The notes under the pieces were generated by a model. It saw only the letters and a program-made list of their open reading frames with translations, did not search any database and was not told the DNA's origin. Below, one piece after another: positions 16,737 through 22,317 of a stretch of DNA of 24,731 nucleotides. The DNA comes from a virus. Location: positions 1-24,731 of the IMG/VR virus record IMGVR_UViG_3300022542_000121. One strand, written 5' to 3'. Each line of letters starts with the position of its first letter. The first letter of the stretch is position 1. Made by a program: the position numbers and the translations under genes.

Positions 16737-16978
16737 TAAGTATTCTCATCATCCTCAATATAAATATGTTTCAACTTCTCTATGGCGCCAATCATAGTTA
16801 CTTTTCTGTAAAAATTTGCATAACTATATGTTACTGTGTCGTCATCGTCAACCATTACTATCATACAATTGATAATTACATTATCTTTTGCATCTTTAAC
16901 AGCACTTTCTAGCATTTCAGTGACAGTATCCACTGTCTTATCTGAGTGAAATAAGTTTATGACATTGTTATTTTTCAT
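16736..16978 (-). CDS. 80-aa conserved-type phage protein, unknown function
   Basis: A small acidic protein immediately upstream of terL and overlapping it by one base. It has an N-terminal helix (TVTEMLESAVKDAKDN), two strands (VIINCMIVMVDDDD and VTYSYANFYRKV) and a C-terminal helix (MIGAIEKLKHIYIED). I recall this strand-strand-'aiG.le..k' arrangement in small phage proteins of unknown function. It is too short for a usual small terminase. Its ATG overlaps the 3' end of the 83-aa gene, so the run is translationally linked. Confidence 0.6.
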   Translation of the reverse strand: MKNNNVINLFHSDKTVDTVTEMLESAVKDAKDNVIINCMIVMVDDDDTVTYSYANFYRKVTMIGAIEKLKHIYIEDDENT

Positions 16979-17219
16979 ATTGAAGTCTCATTTGTTTTAG
17001 ACGAGTTTCTGCTTTGCGTCTTGAGTGAGTAATAAAATCTTGAGGGTTATTCTCATGTATAAAATTCATCAGTGATACTGGCATATTTTCTATCACGCAA
17101 TTTTCTGGTGGTAGTGGTTCTTTCTGACTATACAAAAAGTATGAAAACAACACATATTTTCTTGGATTAAAATCGAAATATACTGTGTATACTGTTTGAC
17201 CTTGTTTTAATTTTTTCAT
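16968..17219 (-). CDS. 83-aa hypothetical protein
   Basis: A basic, aromatic protein (KLKQGQTVYTVYFDFNPRKY near the N-terminus; FITHSRRKAETRLKQMRLQY at the C-terminus). The start LKQGQTVYTV resembles small phage proteins that begin 'm.GqtVy.v', with no known activity. It overlaps its neighbours by four bases upstream and eleven downstream, so it is a genuine member of the operon. Confidence 0.6.
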   Translation of the reverse strand: MKKLKQGQTVYTVYFDFNPRKYVLFSYFLYSQKEPLPPENCVIENMPVSLMNFIHENNPQDFITHSRRKAETRLKQMRLQYEK

Positions 17220-17452
17220 GGCGCTAATCCTGTGTTGTTCATATAAGTATGCCGTTCTAAATCTGTTTTACCTGTGAAGTATTTAAATGCTTCTGACTCT
17301 GCTAATTCCTTCGACTCAAATGGGTCGTCTATAACAGGCTGTCCACTCCAATAAAAATTAGTACCGCAATAGCGAACTCTGTTAGGGTCAGAATAATCTG
17401 CTATCATGTAACCTGTTCCATACTGTTCATAACCTAAGTCGATATTTTTCAT
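17216..17452 (-). CDS. 78-aa hypothetical protein
   Basis: I start this gene at ATG 17450-17452, one base after the resolvase stop codon, with GAGG nine bases upstream. A longer frame from 17488 would run into the resolvase gene. The protein is Tyr/Asp-rich (YEQYGTGYMIADYSDPNRVR) and ends with a helix plus a GKTDLERHTYMNNTG tail. No family recognised. Confidence 0.58.
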   Translation of the reverse strand: MKNIDLGYEQYGTGYMIADYSDPNRVRYCGTNFYWSGQPVIDDPFESKELAESEAFKYFTGKTDLERHTYMNNTGLAP

Positions 17453-17453
17453 T

Positions 17454-17825
17454 TTATAATGCCTCAACGTAAACCAATACAGAACCATGTTTCGAGGGGT
17501 AGGCGTAATCTATATGTAACTTTCTAACGTAAGAATCATCCTGCCAAAAACTTGCTTCTGTTAGTGAATCAAATAGACATTTTAAAGGACCGTCTATATC
17601 ATGTACTCTTTTATCTGGTGGTGTCCAAGTTATCGTTACTTCTAATGGAATGTTTGCTCTTAGTTCTAGGTCTTTAGCTTGGATTATTTCAAGTATTGCT
17701 ACTCGATAAAGCTTACCTGCTTCTTTTATATATTTATGGGGTGCCCTTCCATTACACCGCATTCCGTAATAATCATTTATGGATGGAGGGAATGGTAAGT
17801 GTAATAGGTAACCTGTTGCGGACAT
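17454..17825 (-). CDS. rusA: RusA-family Holliday junction resolvase
   Basis: A 123-residue protein with the RusA signature. The N-terminal PFPPSINDYYG (residues 11-21) is followed by KRVHDIDGPLKCLFDSL (72-88) and WQDDSYV (94-100). Asp76, Asp78 and Asp96 or Asp97 are the candidate metal-binding acids, with Lys82 in the conserved position. RusA enzymes are small dimeric endonucleases that cut four-way junctions symmetrically. Sited ahead of the terminase, it probably removes branches from replicated phage DNA before packaging. Length and motif spacing are normal for the family. It starts two bases after the small zinc-finger gene. Confidence 0.93.
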   Translation of the reverse strand: MSATGYLLHLPFPPSINDYYGMRCNGRAPHKYIKEAGKLYRVAILEIIQAKDLELRANIPLEVTITWTPPDKRVHDIDGPLKCLFDSLTEASFWQDDSYVRKLHIDYAYPSKHGSVLVYVEAL

Positions 17826-17827
17826 AT

Positions 17828-17968
17828 TTATGTTCTCTTCTTATATTTTCTATCTTCGTACCATTCATGACCACAGTATTCACAAACGAATCCTATTTTG
17901 CATATTCCAGAATATCTAAGTCTTGGTCCGTGTTTTTTACAGAATAATCTTTTAATCCAGTTTGGCAT
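17828..17968 (-). CDS. 46-aa zinc-finger-like protein
   Basis: A short gene filling the space between the DUF6527 gene and the resolvase, with one base and two bases to its neighbours. The protein is very basic and has Cys10-x2-His13, Cys23 and Cys29-x2-Cys32 followed by His34 (FVCEYCGHEWYED), a zinc-ribbon arrangement. Perfect packing into the operon and the metal-ligand pattern argue that it is real. It may bind DNA or act with RusA; neither is shown. Confidence 0.72.
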   Translation of the reverse strand: MPNWIKRLFCKKHGPRLRYSGICKIGFVCEYCGHEWYEDRKYKKRT

Positions 17969-17969
17969 G

Positions 17970-18290
17970 TTACTCTACCTCTAACATATCTAATGTTTGA
18001 CCTGCAAGATCGTGTGTACAGTCATCAAGGAACTGTACTTTACCATTGTTTACAAAGGAGTGACATCTTAGTTTATGATTTGTTGTTAAGATGCTTGGTT
18101 TTAGTGTTGGAGAATTAATGTCTCCATTCCAAGTCCAGTTAGGTGTACCTTGTCTAGTACCACCTATCATTACTGGAATTATTATTCTCCCTGCCGGACT
18201 GGGGAAGTTTAGGTGAAGATGTGTCGCATTTTCTGGCTCACATTCTTTGTAACCAAATGCTGTCGTTAGAATCATTGGGATTGCTTTCAT
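17970..18290 (-). CDS. DUF6527 family protein
   Basis: A 106-residue protein with the family pattern: GTPNWTWNGDINSPTLKPSI (residues 48-67), then CHSFVNNGKVQFLDDCTHDL (76-95) and AGQT (96-99). The conserved Cys76, His77, Ser78, Asp90, Cys91 and His93 could bind metal or form an active site. The family has no settled function; some members are misnamed ammonia monooxygenase. From memory, relatives have been described as peptidases within bacterial ubiquitin-like operons, which I could not check. It is the second gene after the late promoter. Confidence 0.8.
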   Translation of the reverse strand: MKAIPMILTTAFGYKECEPENATHLHLNFPSPAGRIIIPVMIGGTRQGTPNWTWNGDINSPTLKPSILTTNHKLRCHSFVNNGKVQFLDDCTHDLAGQTLDMLEVE

Positions 18291-18299
18291 GGTAACCTC

Positions 18300-18539
18300 C
18301 TAAACCGAACTTATTGTCTTGCCATTTTCATTAACGATATATAAGTGTGCATCTCCAATAAATACATGAATTGTACCATTATCATACATAACCAACCCAC
18401 GCATATTGTGTGTTATCAGGTCAGGGTTATCTGATTCAAACTCATCCCATGCTTTTGTTTTTGGAATTAAGACACATGCTGTTTTAGATTCGAAGATACT
18501 TATTGTACCGTTTGGCTGTGTCCATTTAATAGTTAGCAT
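18300..18539 (-). CDS. 79-aa hypothetical protein, first gene after the late promoter
   Basis: A beta-rich small protein (LTIKWTQPNGTISIFESKTA at the N-terminus; GTIHVFIGDAHLYIVNENGK at the C-terminus), with no motif recognised. It has an AGGAG ribosome site about nine bases before the ATG and starts about 50 bases downstream of the promoter's expected start point. Confidence 0.6.
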   Translation of the reverse strand: MLTIKWTQPNGTISIFESKTACVLIPKTKAWDEFESDNPDLITHNMRGLVMYDNGTIHVFIGDAHLYIVNENGKTISSV

Positions 18540-18592
18540 AATATATTCTCCTAGTAGTTTTAGTAACGTTCATATTTTCTCATGTTCAGTGG

Positions 18593-18621
18593 ATTATAAC
18601 ATAAGAATGACCCGGTTGCAA
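18593..18621 (-). promoter_or_regulatory. Main promoter of the leftward late operon
   Basis: On the complement: TTGCAA (18616-18621), a 17-base spacer, TATAAT (18593-18598). The -10 is perfect and the spacing ideal. Transcription would begin near 18586 and cover all genes to the left. A strong terminator just upstream (18730-18758) isolates it from the genes to the right. Two CCATACC copies lie upstream of the -35. Confidence 0.85.
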
Positions 18622-18729
18622 GGGGTATGGTTTTTAAATGTGTTTTTCAATTTTCAATGCGAGGTATGGCGTTCAAGAAATAAAAATTTTCATGGGGTGA
18701 ATGTGGCAAGGAATTTTTTGTTAGGGGAA

Positions 18730-18758
18730 TAAAAAAGCCTAGAAAAAATCTAGGCTTT
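18730..18758 (-). terminator. Terminator ending the leftward control-region transcript
   Basis: AAAGCCTAG (18734-18742) and CTAGGCTTT (18750-18758) pair perfectly around a seven-base A/T loop. On the complement TTTTTTATT follows the stem. It ends transcripts from the 173-aa and 55-aa genes. Confidence 0.88.
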
Positions 18759-18838
18759 AAAAAAATTTATTTTTTTATTTATTTTTTAAAAATAAAATAT
18801 AAAATTATTATTAATAAAATTATTTTAATAAATAATAT
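18756..18838. other. 83-base stretch of pure A/T
   Basis: No G or C occurs across 83 consecutive bases between the terminator stem and the 55-aa gene. Such sequence melts easily and contains A-tracts that may bend DNA. It could be an unwinding element or a protein-binding spacer; nothing else is coded here. Confidence 0.9.
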
Positions 18839-19005
18839 CATGTAAGATTAACAGAAAAAGTGCTTGTTCTTATATCATACTTTAAAGCACCACCAAAAGT
18901 CTCTTTAAGGTCTGTCATTGTCTGTCTGTTATCTATATCATATTCTGTAACAGTACCATTTTTTTTCACAAACAATTTACTAGTATTTTGAAAAGTTTTA
19001 CACAT
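18838..19005 (-). CDS. 55-aa hypothetical protein
   Basis: A short gene with GGAG eight bases upstream of its ATG (19003-19005) and a TGA at 18838-18840. The protein begins MCKTFQNTSKLFVKKNGTVT and continues with a Thr/Asp-rich helix (DNRQTMTDLKETFGGALKYD) and a C-terminal strand. It follows the 173-aa gene by about 60 bases, so it is probably cotranscribed. An alternative start five bases upstream, in another frame, stops after 14 codons. No family recognised. Confidence 0.62.
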   Translation of the reverse strand: MCKTFQNTSKLFVKKNGTVTEYDIDNRQTMTDLKETFGGALKYDIRTSTFSVNLT

Positions 19006-19067
19006 GTCATTTACTCCAAATTAATTTTAAAAGAAGAGGTTAAAAAAATTTCTAACCTCAATTTTAA

Positions 19068-19589
19068 CTAAGCTTGTAAGCCTGAAAAAAATGATTGATA
19101 TGCTAAGAACTCCTCAAAATATTCCACTCTATGTGGAGCAGAAGCAATCAATCCAGAGTTCAATAGTTCATCATGTGAGAAGTCTGGATTGTTTTGAATC
19201 CAGTTTGCAATCTCTCCCATATATCCAGAGTTATTAAACTGTTTAAATTTCTTGCTTGCTGTCACTGTAGACTTACTCACACCTGAAAAATCAGTGATTG
19301 CTTTCTGTTTTTCACTTTCTGATAAGCTTGAAATATCCAGAGATTTTGCAAGCTCTGCAATGTCTAAAAAGTGGGTTATTGTTTTGCCCTTCACATGTTC
19401 TTGTACTTTAGCCTTCAATTTTTCAGGGGTTAAAATCCACTCATTTTTAATACCTACACTATTAATAGTTTCTTGGATTTTCATAACTGGAATACCCAGA
19501 GAAAACAATTTATTTGCAGTATCATCTAATGATAAAGCCTTATTGAAATGTTGGTCTACAACTTTTGTAATTTCTTTAATGTTTTTCAT
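19068..19589 (-). CDS. 173-aa protein, paralogue of the divergent 190-aa protein
   Basis: I start at ATG 19587-19589, with AAGG eight bases upstream; a GTG three codons earlier overlaps that ribosome site. Residues 28-64 (LFSLGIPVMKIQETIN, then ILTPEKLKAKVQE) align without gaps with residues 27-63 of the 190-aa protein encoded at 20206-20778. The C-terminal parts also match loosely (GYMGEIANWIQNNPDF here). The middle (TDFSGVSKSTVTASKKFKQF, residues 99-118) could be a helix-turn-helix-like unit. It has its own extended -10 promoter and faces away from the other gene. A DNA-binding or regulatory role is inference. Confidence 0.75.
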   Translation of the reverse strand: MKNIKEITKVVDQHFNKALSLDDTANKLFSLGIPVMKIQETINSVGIKNEWILTPEKLKAKVQEHVKGKTITHFLDIAELAKSLDISSLSESEKQKAITDFSGVSKSTVTASKKFKQFNNSGYMGEIANWIQNNPDFSHDELLNSGLIASAPHRVEYFEEFLAYQSFFSGLQA

Positions 19590-19645
19590 AATTTTCACCT
19601 TATGTTAAGAGATAACTTACAGGCTTTTGCCTTGCTCTTGTGTTT

Positions 19646-19673
19646 ATTATAGCAGGTTAAAAACATTTTGCAC
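19646..19673 (-). promoter_or_regulatory. Promoter of the 173-aa gene
   Basis: On the complement: GTGCAA (19668-19673), a 16-base spacer, TATAAT (19646-19651) preceded by TGC (extended -10). The start point would be near 19639, about 50 bases before the ATG. Confidence 0.75.
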
Positions 19674-19754
19674 TGTTTTAAAGTGTTATTTATAAAAATA
19701 ATGTAATTAATTTAACGTTGAAAAAATCACTAGTTGGCACAAAAATTGCCCACC

Positions 19755-19795
19755 AAAAATCATGCCAAGTTTCAAAAAATCAAAAATCATGCCAA
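19755..19795 (+). repeat. 14-bp direct repeat, two copies
   Basis: AAAAATCATGCCAA occurs at 19755-19768 and 19782-19795, a period of 27 bases. Confidence 0.9.
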
Positions 19796-19865
19796 CTCCA
19801 AAAGCGTAACGGACGGAACGTCAAAAATACACCTACCAAAAGCGTCGTCTGAAAATGGCTATTTC

Positions 19866-19964
19866 TCTATATGCGTATCCGCCTAACGCTCCCAACCGTC
19901 AAATTGTTTTAGTTAAATATGCAGCGTCCGTAACATAAAAATATCTATATGCGTATCCGCCTAA
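19866..19964 (+). repeat. 21-bp direct repeat, two copies
   Basis: Two identical 21-base copies at 19866-19886 and 19944-19964 (core ATATGCGTATCCGCCTAA), 78 bases apart. They are GC-richer than their surroundings. Confidence 0.92.
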
Positions 19965-20009
19965 AATTTTTGATGCTCAAATCTATTTATAAATAAATGA
20001 GAAATATAG

Positions 20010-20037
20010 TTGATACGTTTGAGTTTTATGTTATACT
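20010..20037 (+). promoter_or_regulatory. Upstream rightward promoter
   Basis: TTGATA (20010-20015), a 16-base spacer, TATACT (20032-20037) preceded by TGT (extended -10). It lies 116 bases upstream of a stronger promoter for the same gene, so transcription may start at two points. Confidence 0.6.
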
Positions 20038-20125
20038 CCATCCTGAAAGTTTTATTTAGTTTTATAGTAGTTTATAGCAAGAACGCATAAGGCAAAATAG
20101 TTTGCTGAGTGTAATAGAAATTATG

Positions 20126-20154
20126 TTGCAATCGCTTAAATATTGTGATATAAT
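20126..20154 (+). promoter_or_regulatory. Promoter of the 190-aa gene
   Basis: TTGCAA (20126-20131), a 17-base spacer, TATAAT (20149-20154). The hexamers and spacing are identical to those of the late promoter. The start point would be about 20161, at the edge of a CTGGAA/TTCCAG palindrome (20162-20175). Confidence 0.85.
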
Positions 20155-20161
20155 CTCAAAA

Positions 20162-20175
20162 CTGGAATTTTCCAG
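20162..20175. promoter_or_regulatory. Palindrome at the 190-aa transcript start
   Basis: CTGGAA and TTCCAG are separated by two T residues, directly at the expected transcription start. It may be an operator, or a stem-loop at the 5' end of the mRNA that protects it from decay. Confidence 0.5.
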
Positions 20176-20205
20176 AAATCAAACCTTAAACGGGAGATAC
20201 AAATC

Positions 20206-20778
20206 ATGGGTAAGAAAGAAAATACTGCCATTATCGTAAATGGCTTCAAAGAAGGTAAAAGTGACGATGCTATTCTTCAAGAACTTTTTGAAACTGGCAT
20301 TCCATTTGGTGAATTGCGTACAACCTTTAATGACATCATTAAAGATAAAGGTCTTCGCTTAACTAGCAAAGAGCGCAAAGAAAAGACTGTTGAATTGATG
20401 GAAGGCGTTACAGAAGTTGCTTCTGTTGAAGATATGGCTAAGATCGTTGCCAAACTTGCCAAATCTTTGAAGGTTGCAGAAAGCAAGGCAATGGGATCGC
20501 TACGCACTTGGGCTAAAGGGGCTGGAATTGAATTACCAAAAGCTCCACGAGTTGTTAAAGCTCGCAAAGCAGGGTTTGGTGGTCATTATGGCAAGATTCT
20601 GAAATTCATCTTGGACAACCGTGAAGCTGACAAGAAAGCAGTTGTTGCATTCTGTCATAAAGAAAGTATCCCAGAAGCTTACTCTACTCAAGCATTGAAC
20701 GTTGTTCACTTTGCTAAAGTATGGAATGGCGATATCACTTGGGACGCTGATGAAACAGAAAATGAAGCTGCTAAATAA
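20206..20778 (+). CDS. 190-aa basic protein, paralogue of the divergent 173-aa protein
   Basis: A protein rich in Lys and Glu with a GGGAG ribosome site nine bases before the ATG. Residues 27-63 (LFETGIPFGELRTTFN, LTSKERKEKTVE) align ungapped with the 173-aa protein. Residues about 95-125 are strongly basic (PKAPRVVKARKAGFGGHYGK, 111-130), suggesting nucleic-acid binding, and the tail is acidic (DADETENEAAK). It is a single-gene transcript with a near-consensus promoter and a strong terminator, so it is probably abundant. A DNA-binding or nucleoid-type role is inference; I do not recognise the family. Confidence 0.8.
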   Translation: MGKKENTAIIVNGFKEGKSDDAILQELFETGIPFGELRTTFNDIIKDKGLRLTSKERKEKTVELMEGVTEVASVEDMAKIVAKLAKSLKVAESKAMGSLRTWAKGAGIELPKAPRVVKARKAGFGGHYGKILKFILDNREADKKAVVAFCHKESIPEAYSTQALNVVHFAKVWNGDITWDADETENEAAK

Positions 20779-20804
20779 TACCTCCCGGTAGCACAGGAAT
20801 AAGG

Positions 20805-20830
20805 AAGGACTCTTTGGAGTCCTTTTTTAT
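20805..20830 (+). terminator. Terminator of the 190-aa gene
   Basis: AAGGACTC (20805-20812) and GAGTCCTT (20817-20824) pair perfectly around TTTG, followed by a T run. Confidence 0.92.
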
Positions 20831-20937
20831 TGTCTGCAATATATGCCTGCGTAACGCCCGCCTCGCATGGGGGTTCTCCCTAATAAAACCACACGTAAAT
20901 ACAAATGTCAAGAACTAATATCACGGCAAATTGACCC

Positions 20938-20977
20938 TTGTGGCCGTCATTTCAGGTTGCTATAATGTACCTGAAAT
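20938..20977 (+). promoter_or_regulatory. Early promoter with overlapping operator
   Basis: TTGTGG (20938-20943), 17 bases, TATAAT (20961-20966) preceded by TGC. A TTGACC (20931-20936) lies 24 bases from the -10, too far for a normal -35. The -10 sits in the centre of a perfect 9-bp inverted repeat, ATTTCAGGT (20949-20957) and ACCTGAAAT (20969-20977), which looks like a repressor site. The 107 bases before it (20831-20937), after the previous terminator, hold nothing else recognised. Confidence 0.75.
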
Positions 20978-21013
20978 CTAAGAAAACAAAAACATTAATT
21001 AACAAGGTGAGAT

Positions 21014-21172
21014 ATGAAAACTAAATATAGTTATGCAGAAGATGGTGACGGAACATTTGATATTATCAGGACAGTAACTGATGATGATGGTAATCAAAAT
21101 CATTACTTTGTAAAAAATGTTGAGAATAAATCCTCGGCAGAAATCATTGTATCTGAGTTAAATAGCCACTAA
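21014..21172 (+). CDS. 52-aa hypothetical protein, first gene of the early operon
   Basis: A short acidic protein (MKTKYSYAEDGDGTFDIIRT, then VTDDDGNQNHYFVKNVE) with AAGGTGA a few bases before the ATG. The beta-rich start and Asp-rich turn resemble small phage proteins of unknown role. It directly follows the palindrome-controlled promoter. Function unknown. Confidence 0.65.
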   Translation: MKTKYSYAEDGDGTFDIIRTVTDDDGNQNHYFVKNVENKSSAEIIVSELNSH

Positions 21173-21190
21173 CGGGGAAAGGTGAAAATT

Positions 21191-21586
21191 ATGAAATATT
21201 TATCTGATTATATGAATGATAAGCAATCAGCGCTATTCAAATCTACAGGAGCTTTTTTCGCATTCAGTCAAAAGCAATTTGATGAAGCCAAGGTTAAGGA
21301 CGTAGTTTACAATACTCTTGGCACTGGAATGATTTGTCCTAAAGAACGTGTTGATGAATTACTTGCTGGTTTAGAAACAATCTATGATGACGCTGTTAAG
21401 CTTGACATAGCAGAAAATGGGGTCAAGGCTATTATACATAGAGAGCTAGGCAATCACGAGTGTCAGATAACGAATGACACAAGTAATGTTGTAGATAACC
21501 TTGAGCCGTATGGTATTACAGAAGAACAGATAACCGCAGAATGGCCTGAATTCTATCAGAAGTGCGTTAAGAATGACTGGTTTTAG
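21191..21586 (+). CDS. DUF7659-like phage protein, unknown function
   Basis: A 131-residue protein. I start at ATG 21191-21193 with AAAGG eight bases before it, not at a GTG three codons upstream inside the ribosome site. The segment LFKSTGAFFAFSQKQFDEAK (residues about 14-33), then GTGMICPKERVDELLAGLE, is the pattern I associate with DUF7659 proteins of phages, which have no known activity. The C-terminal part (ITEEQITAEWPEFYQKCVKN) is helical. It overlaps the next gene by 14 bases. Confidence 0.7.
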   Translation: MKYLSDYMNDKQSALFKSTGAFFAFSQKQFDEAKVKDVVYNTLGTGMICPKERVDELLAGLETIYDDAVKLDIAENGVKAIIHRELGNHECQITNDTSNVVDNLEPYGITEEQITAEWPEFYQKCVKNDWF

Positions 21587-21872
21587 GTCAAAGACTCTCA
21601 GGTGCGGTTGTTGTGGTTACAACTTCAAAACTTGGGAGGGCTATGTAGACCAAGACCAAGACCGTGACTATGGGATATGTCTCCTATGTCAAGCAGATGA
21701 GCAAAACGAAGCTCATGATATATATGACAAACTATTTGTAGTTTTTAGCAATAGTTTAAACAAACTGAACAAATCTGCTTTCAACGGAATGGAAAGATAT
21801 GTAAAAGAATATATAGTCCATCAAGCATTTAACGATGGAATCATTAGACTTAAAACCAGAGGTGAACAGTAA
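21573..21872 (+). CDS. 99-aa Cys-rich, zinc-binding-like protein
   Basis: The N-terminus has Cys11, Cys13 and Cys14 (LRCGCCGYNF) and the pair Cys36-x2-Cys39 (GICLLCQ), together a likely zinc site. The rest is a helical domain (EAHDIYDKLFVVFSNSLNKL, then FNGMERYVKEYIVHQAFN) without a recognised fold. It starts inside the previous gene and its stop overlaps the next ATG (TAATG), so the genes are tightly coupled. Possibly a regulator or an inhibitor of a host protein; not shown. Confidence 0.68.
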   Translation: MTGFRSKTLRCGCCGYNFKTWEGYVDQDQDRDYGICLLCQADEQNEAHDIYDKLFVVFSNSLNKLNKSAFNGMERYVKEYIVHQAFNDGIIRLKTRGEQ

Positions 21873-22240
21873 TGCAGTATTCAAACCCACGTAGAGAAGT
21901 AATCATAACTGACTGGCCTTACAGTCACAGTAAACGTACCACAGCAACATTCAGTATTGAGGAAGGTAAAGGGAAGGAGCGTGCAGTTCGTGTCACAGTC
22001 AACCCTAAGACCGGAAGAGTCAATGCTCCAAAGAAAATGACATATGCCAGAAAGGTATTGTTTGTTGATGGGGATGATGGTAAATTATACATCTTACAGT
22101 CAGTTGGTTGGGGCTTTGTAGTTATGCAATCTAACATGAAGTATCAGGAAGAAGTCATAAGTATCGGAGATGTTCAAGCTTTGAGTTTAGCCCGCATGTT
22201 TGATTTTGATGAAGAGGTTACCATAGAAATTAATGTGTAA
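21872..22240 (+). CDS. 122-aa hypothetical protein
   Basis: Begins in a TAATG overlap with the Cys-rich gene. The protein is basic with many strands (REVIITDWPYSHSKRTTATF near the start; RKVLFVDGDDGKLYILQSVG near residues 60-79; WGFVVMQSNMKYQEEVISIG after that). Its N-terminal pattern of ITDWPYSHSKRTTATF and GKGKERAVRVTVNPKTGR is one I recall from uncharacterised phage genes near early regions. It ends 77 bases before the DUF2786 gene, with a weak promoter between. Confidence 0.65.
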   Translation: MQYSNPRREVIITDWPYSHSKRTTATFSIEEGKGKERAVRVTVNPKTGRVNAPKKMTYARKVLFVDGDDGKLYILQSVGWGFVVMQSNMKYQEEVISIGDVQALSLARMFDFDEEVTIEINV

Positions 22241-22263
22241 TCGCAATTTACATCTGTTATAAT
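22235..22263 (+). promoter_or_regulatory. Weak internal promoter before the DUF2786 gene
   Basis: TATAAT (22258-22263) preceded by TGT (extended -10), with only GTGTAA at the -35 position 17 bases upstream. A palindrome ATGCA-ATAA-TGCAT (22273-22286) lies just after the expected start and may be an operator. Confidence 0.5.
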
Positions 22264-22317
22264 AAACATGAAATGCAATAATGCATAAAACAACAATCAA
22301 CGTACATAGGTGAAAAT

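Larger units (their letters stand above)
19590..20205. other. Divergent control region with direct repeats
   Basis: 616 bases without a gene. It holds the leftward promoter of the 173-aa gene, two rightward promoters and three kinds of exact direct repeats: a 14-mer (19755-19768, 19782-19795), a 10-mer CCAAAAGCGT (19798-19807, 19836-19845) and a 21-mer (19866-19886, 19944-19964). TTGGCA at 19734-19739 is the inverse of the TGCCAA ending each 14-mer. No RNA gene was recognised. It may be an origin or a regulator-binding hub. Confidence 0.65.

Noticed and set aside
19755-19964. CRISPR array
   Set aside because: The repeats are of three unrelated kinds with only two copies each and irregular spacing.
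19590-20205. tRNA or structured RNA gene
   Set aside because: I looked for cloverleaf arms and known RNA elements and saw none; no tRNA was seen elsewhere in the window either.
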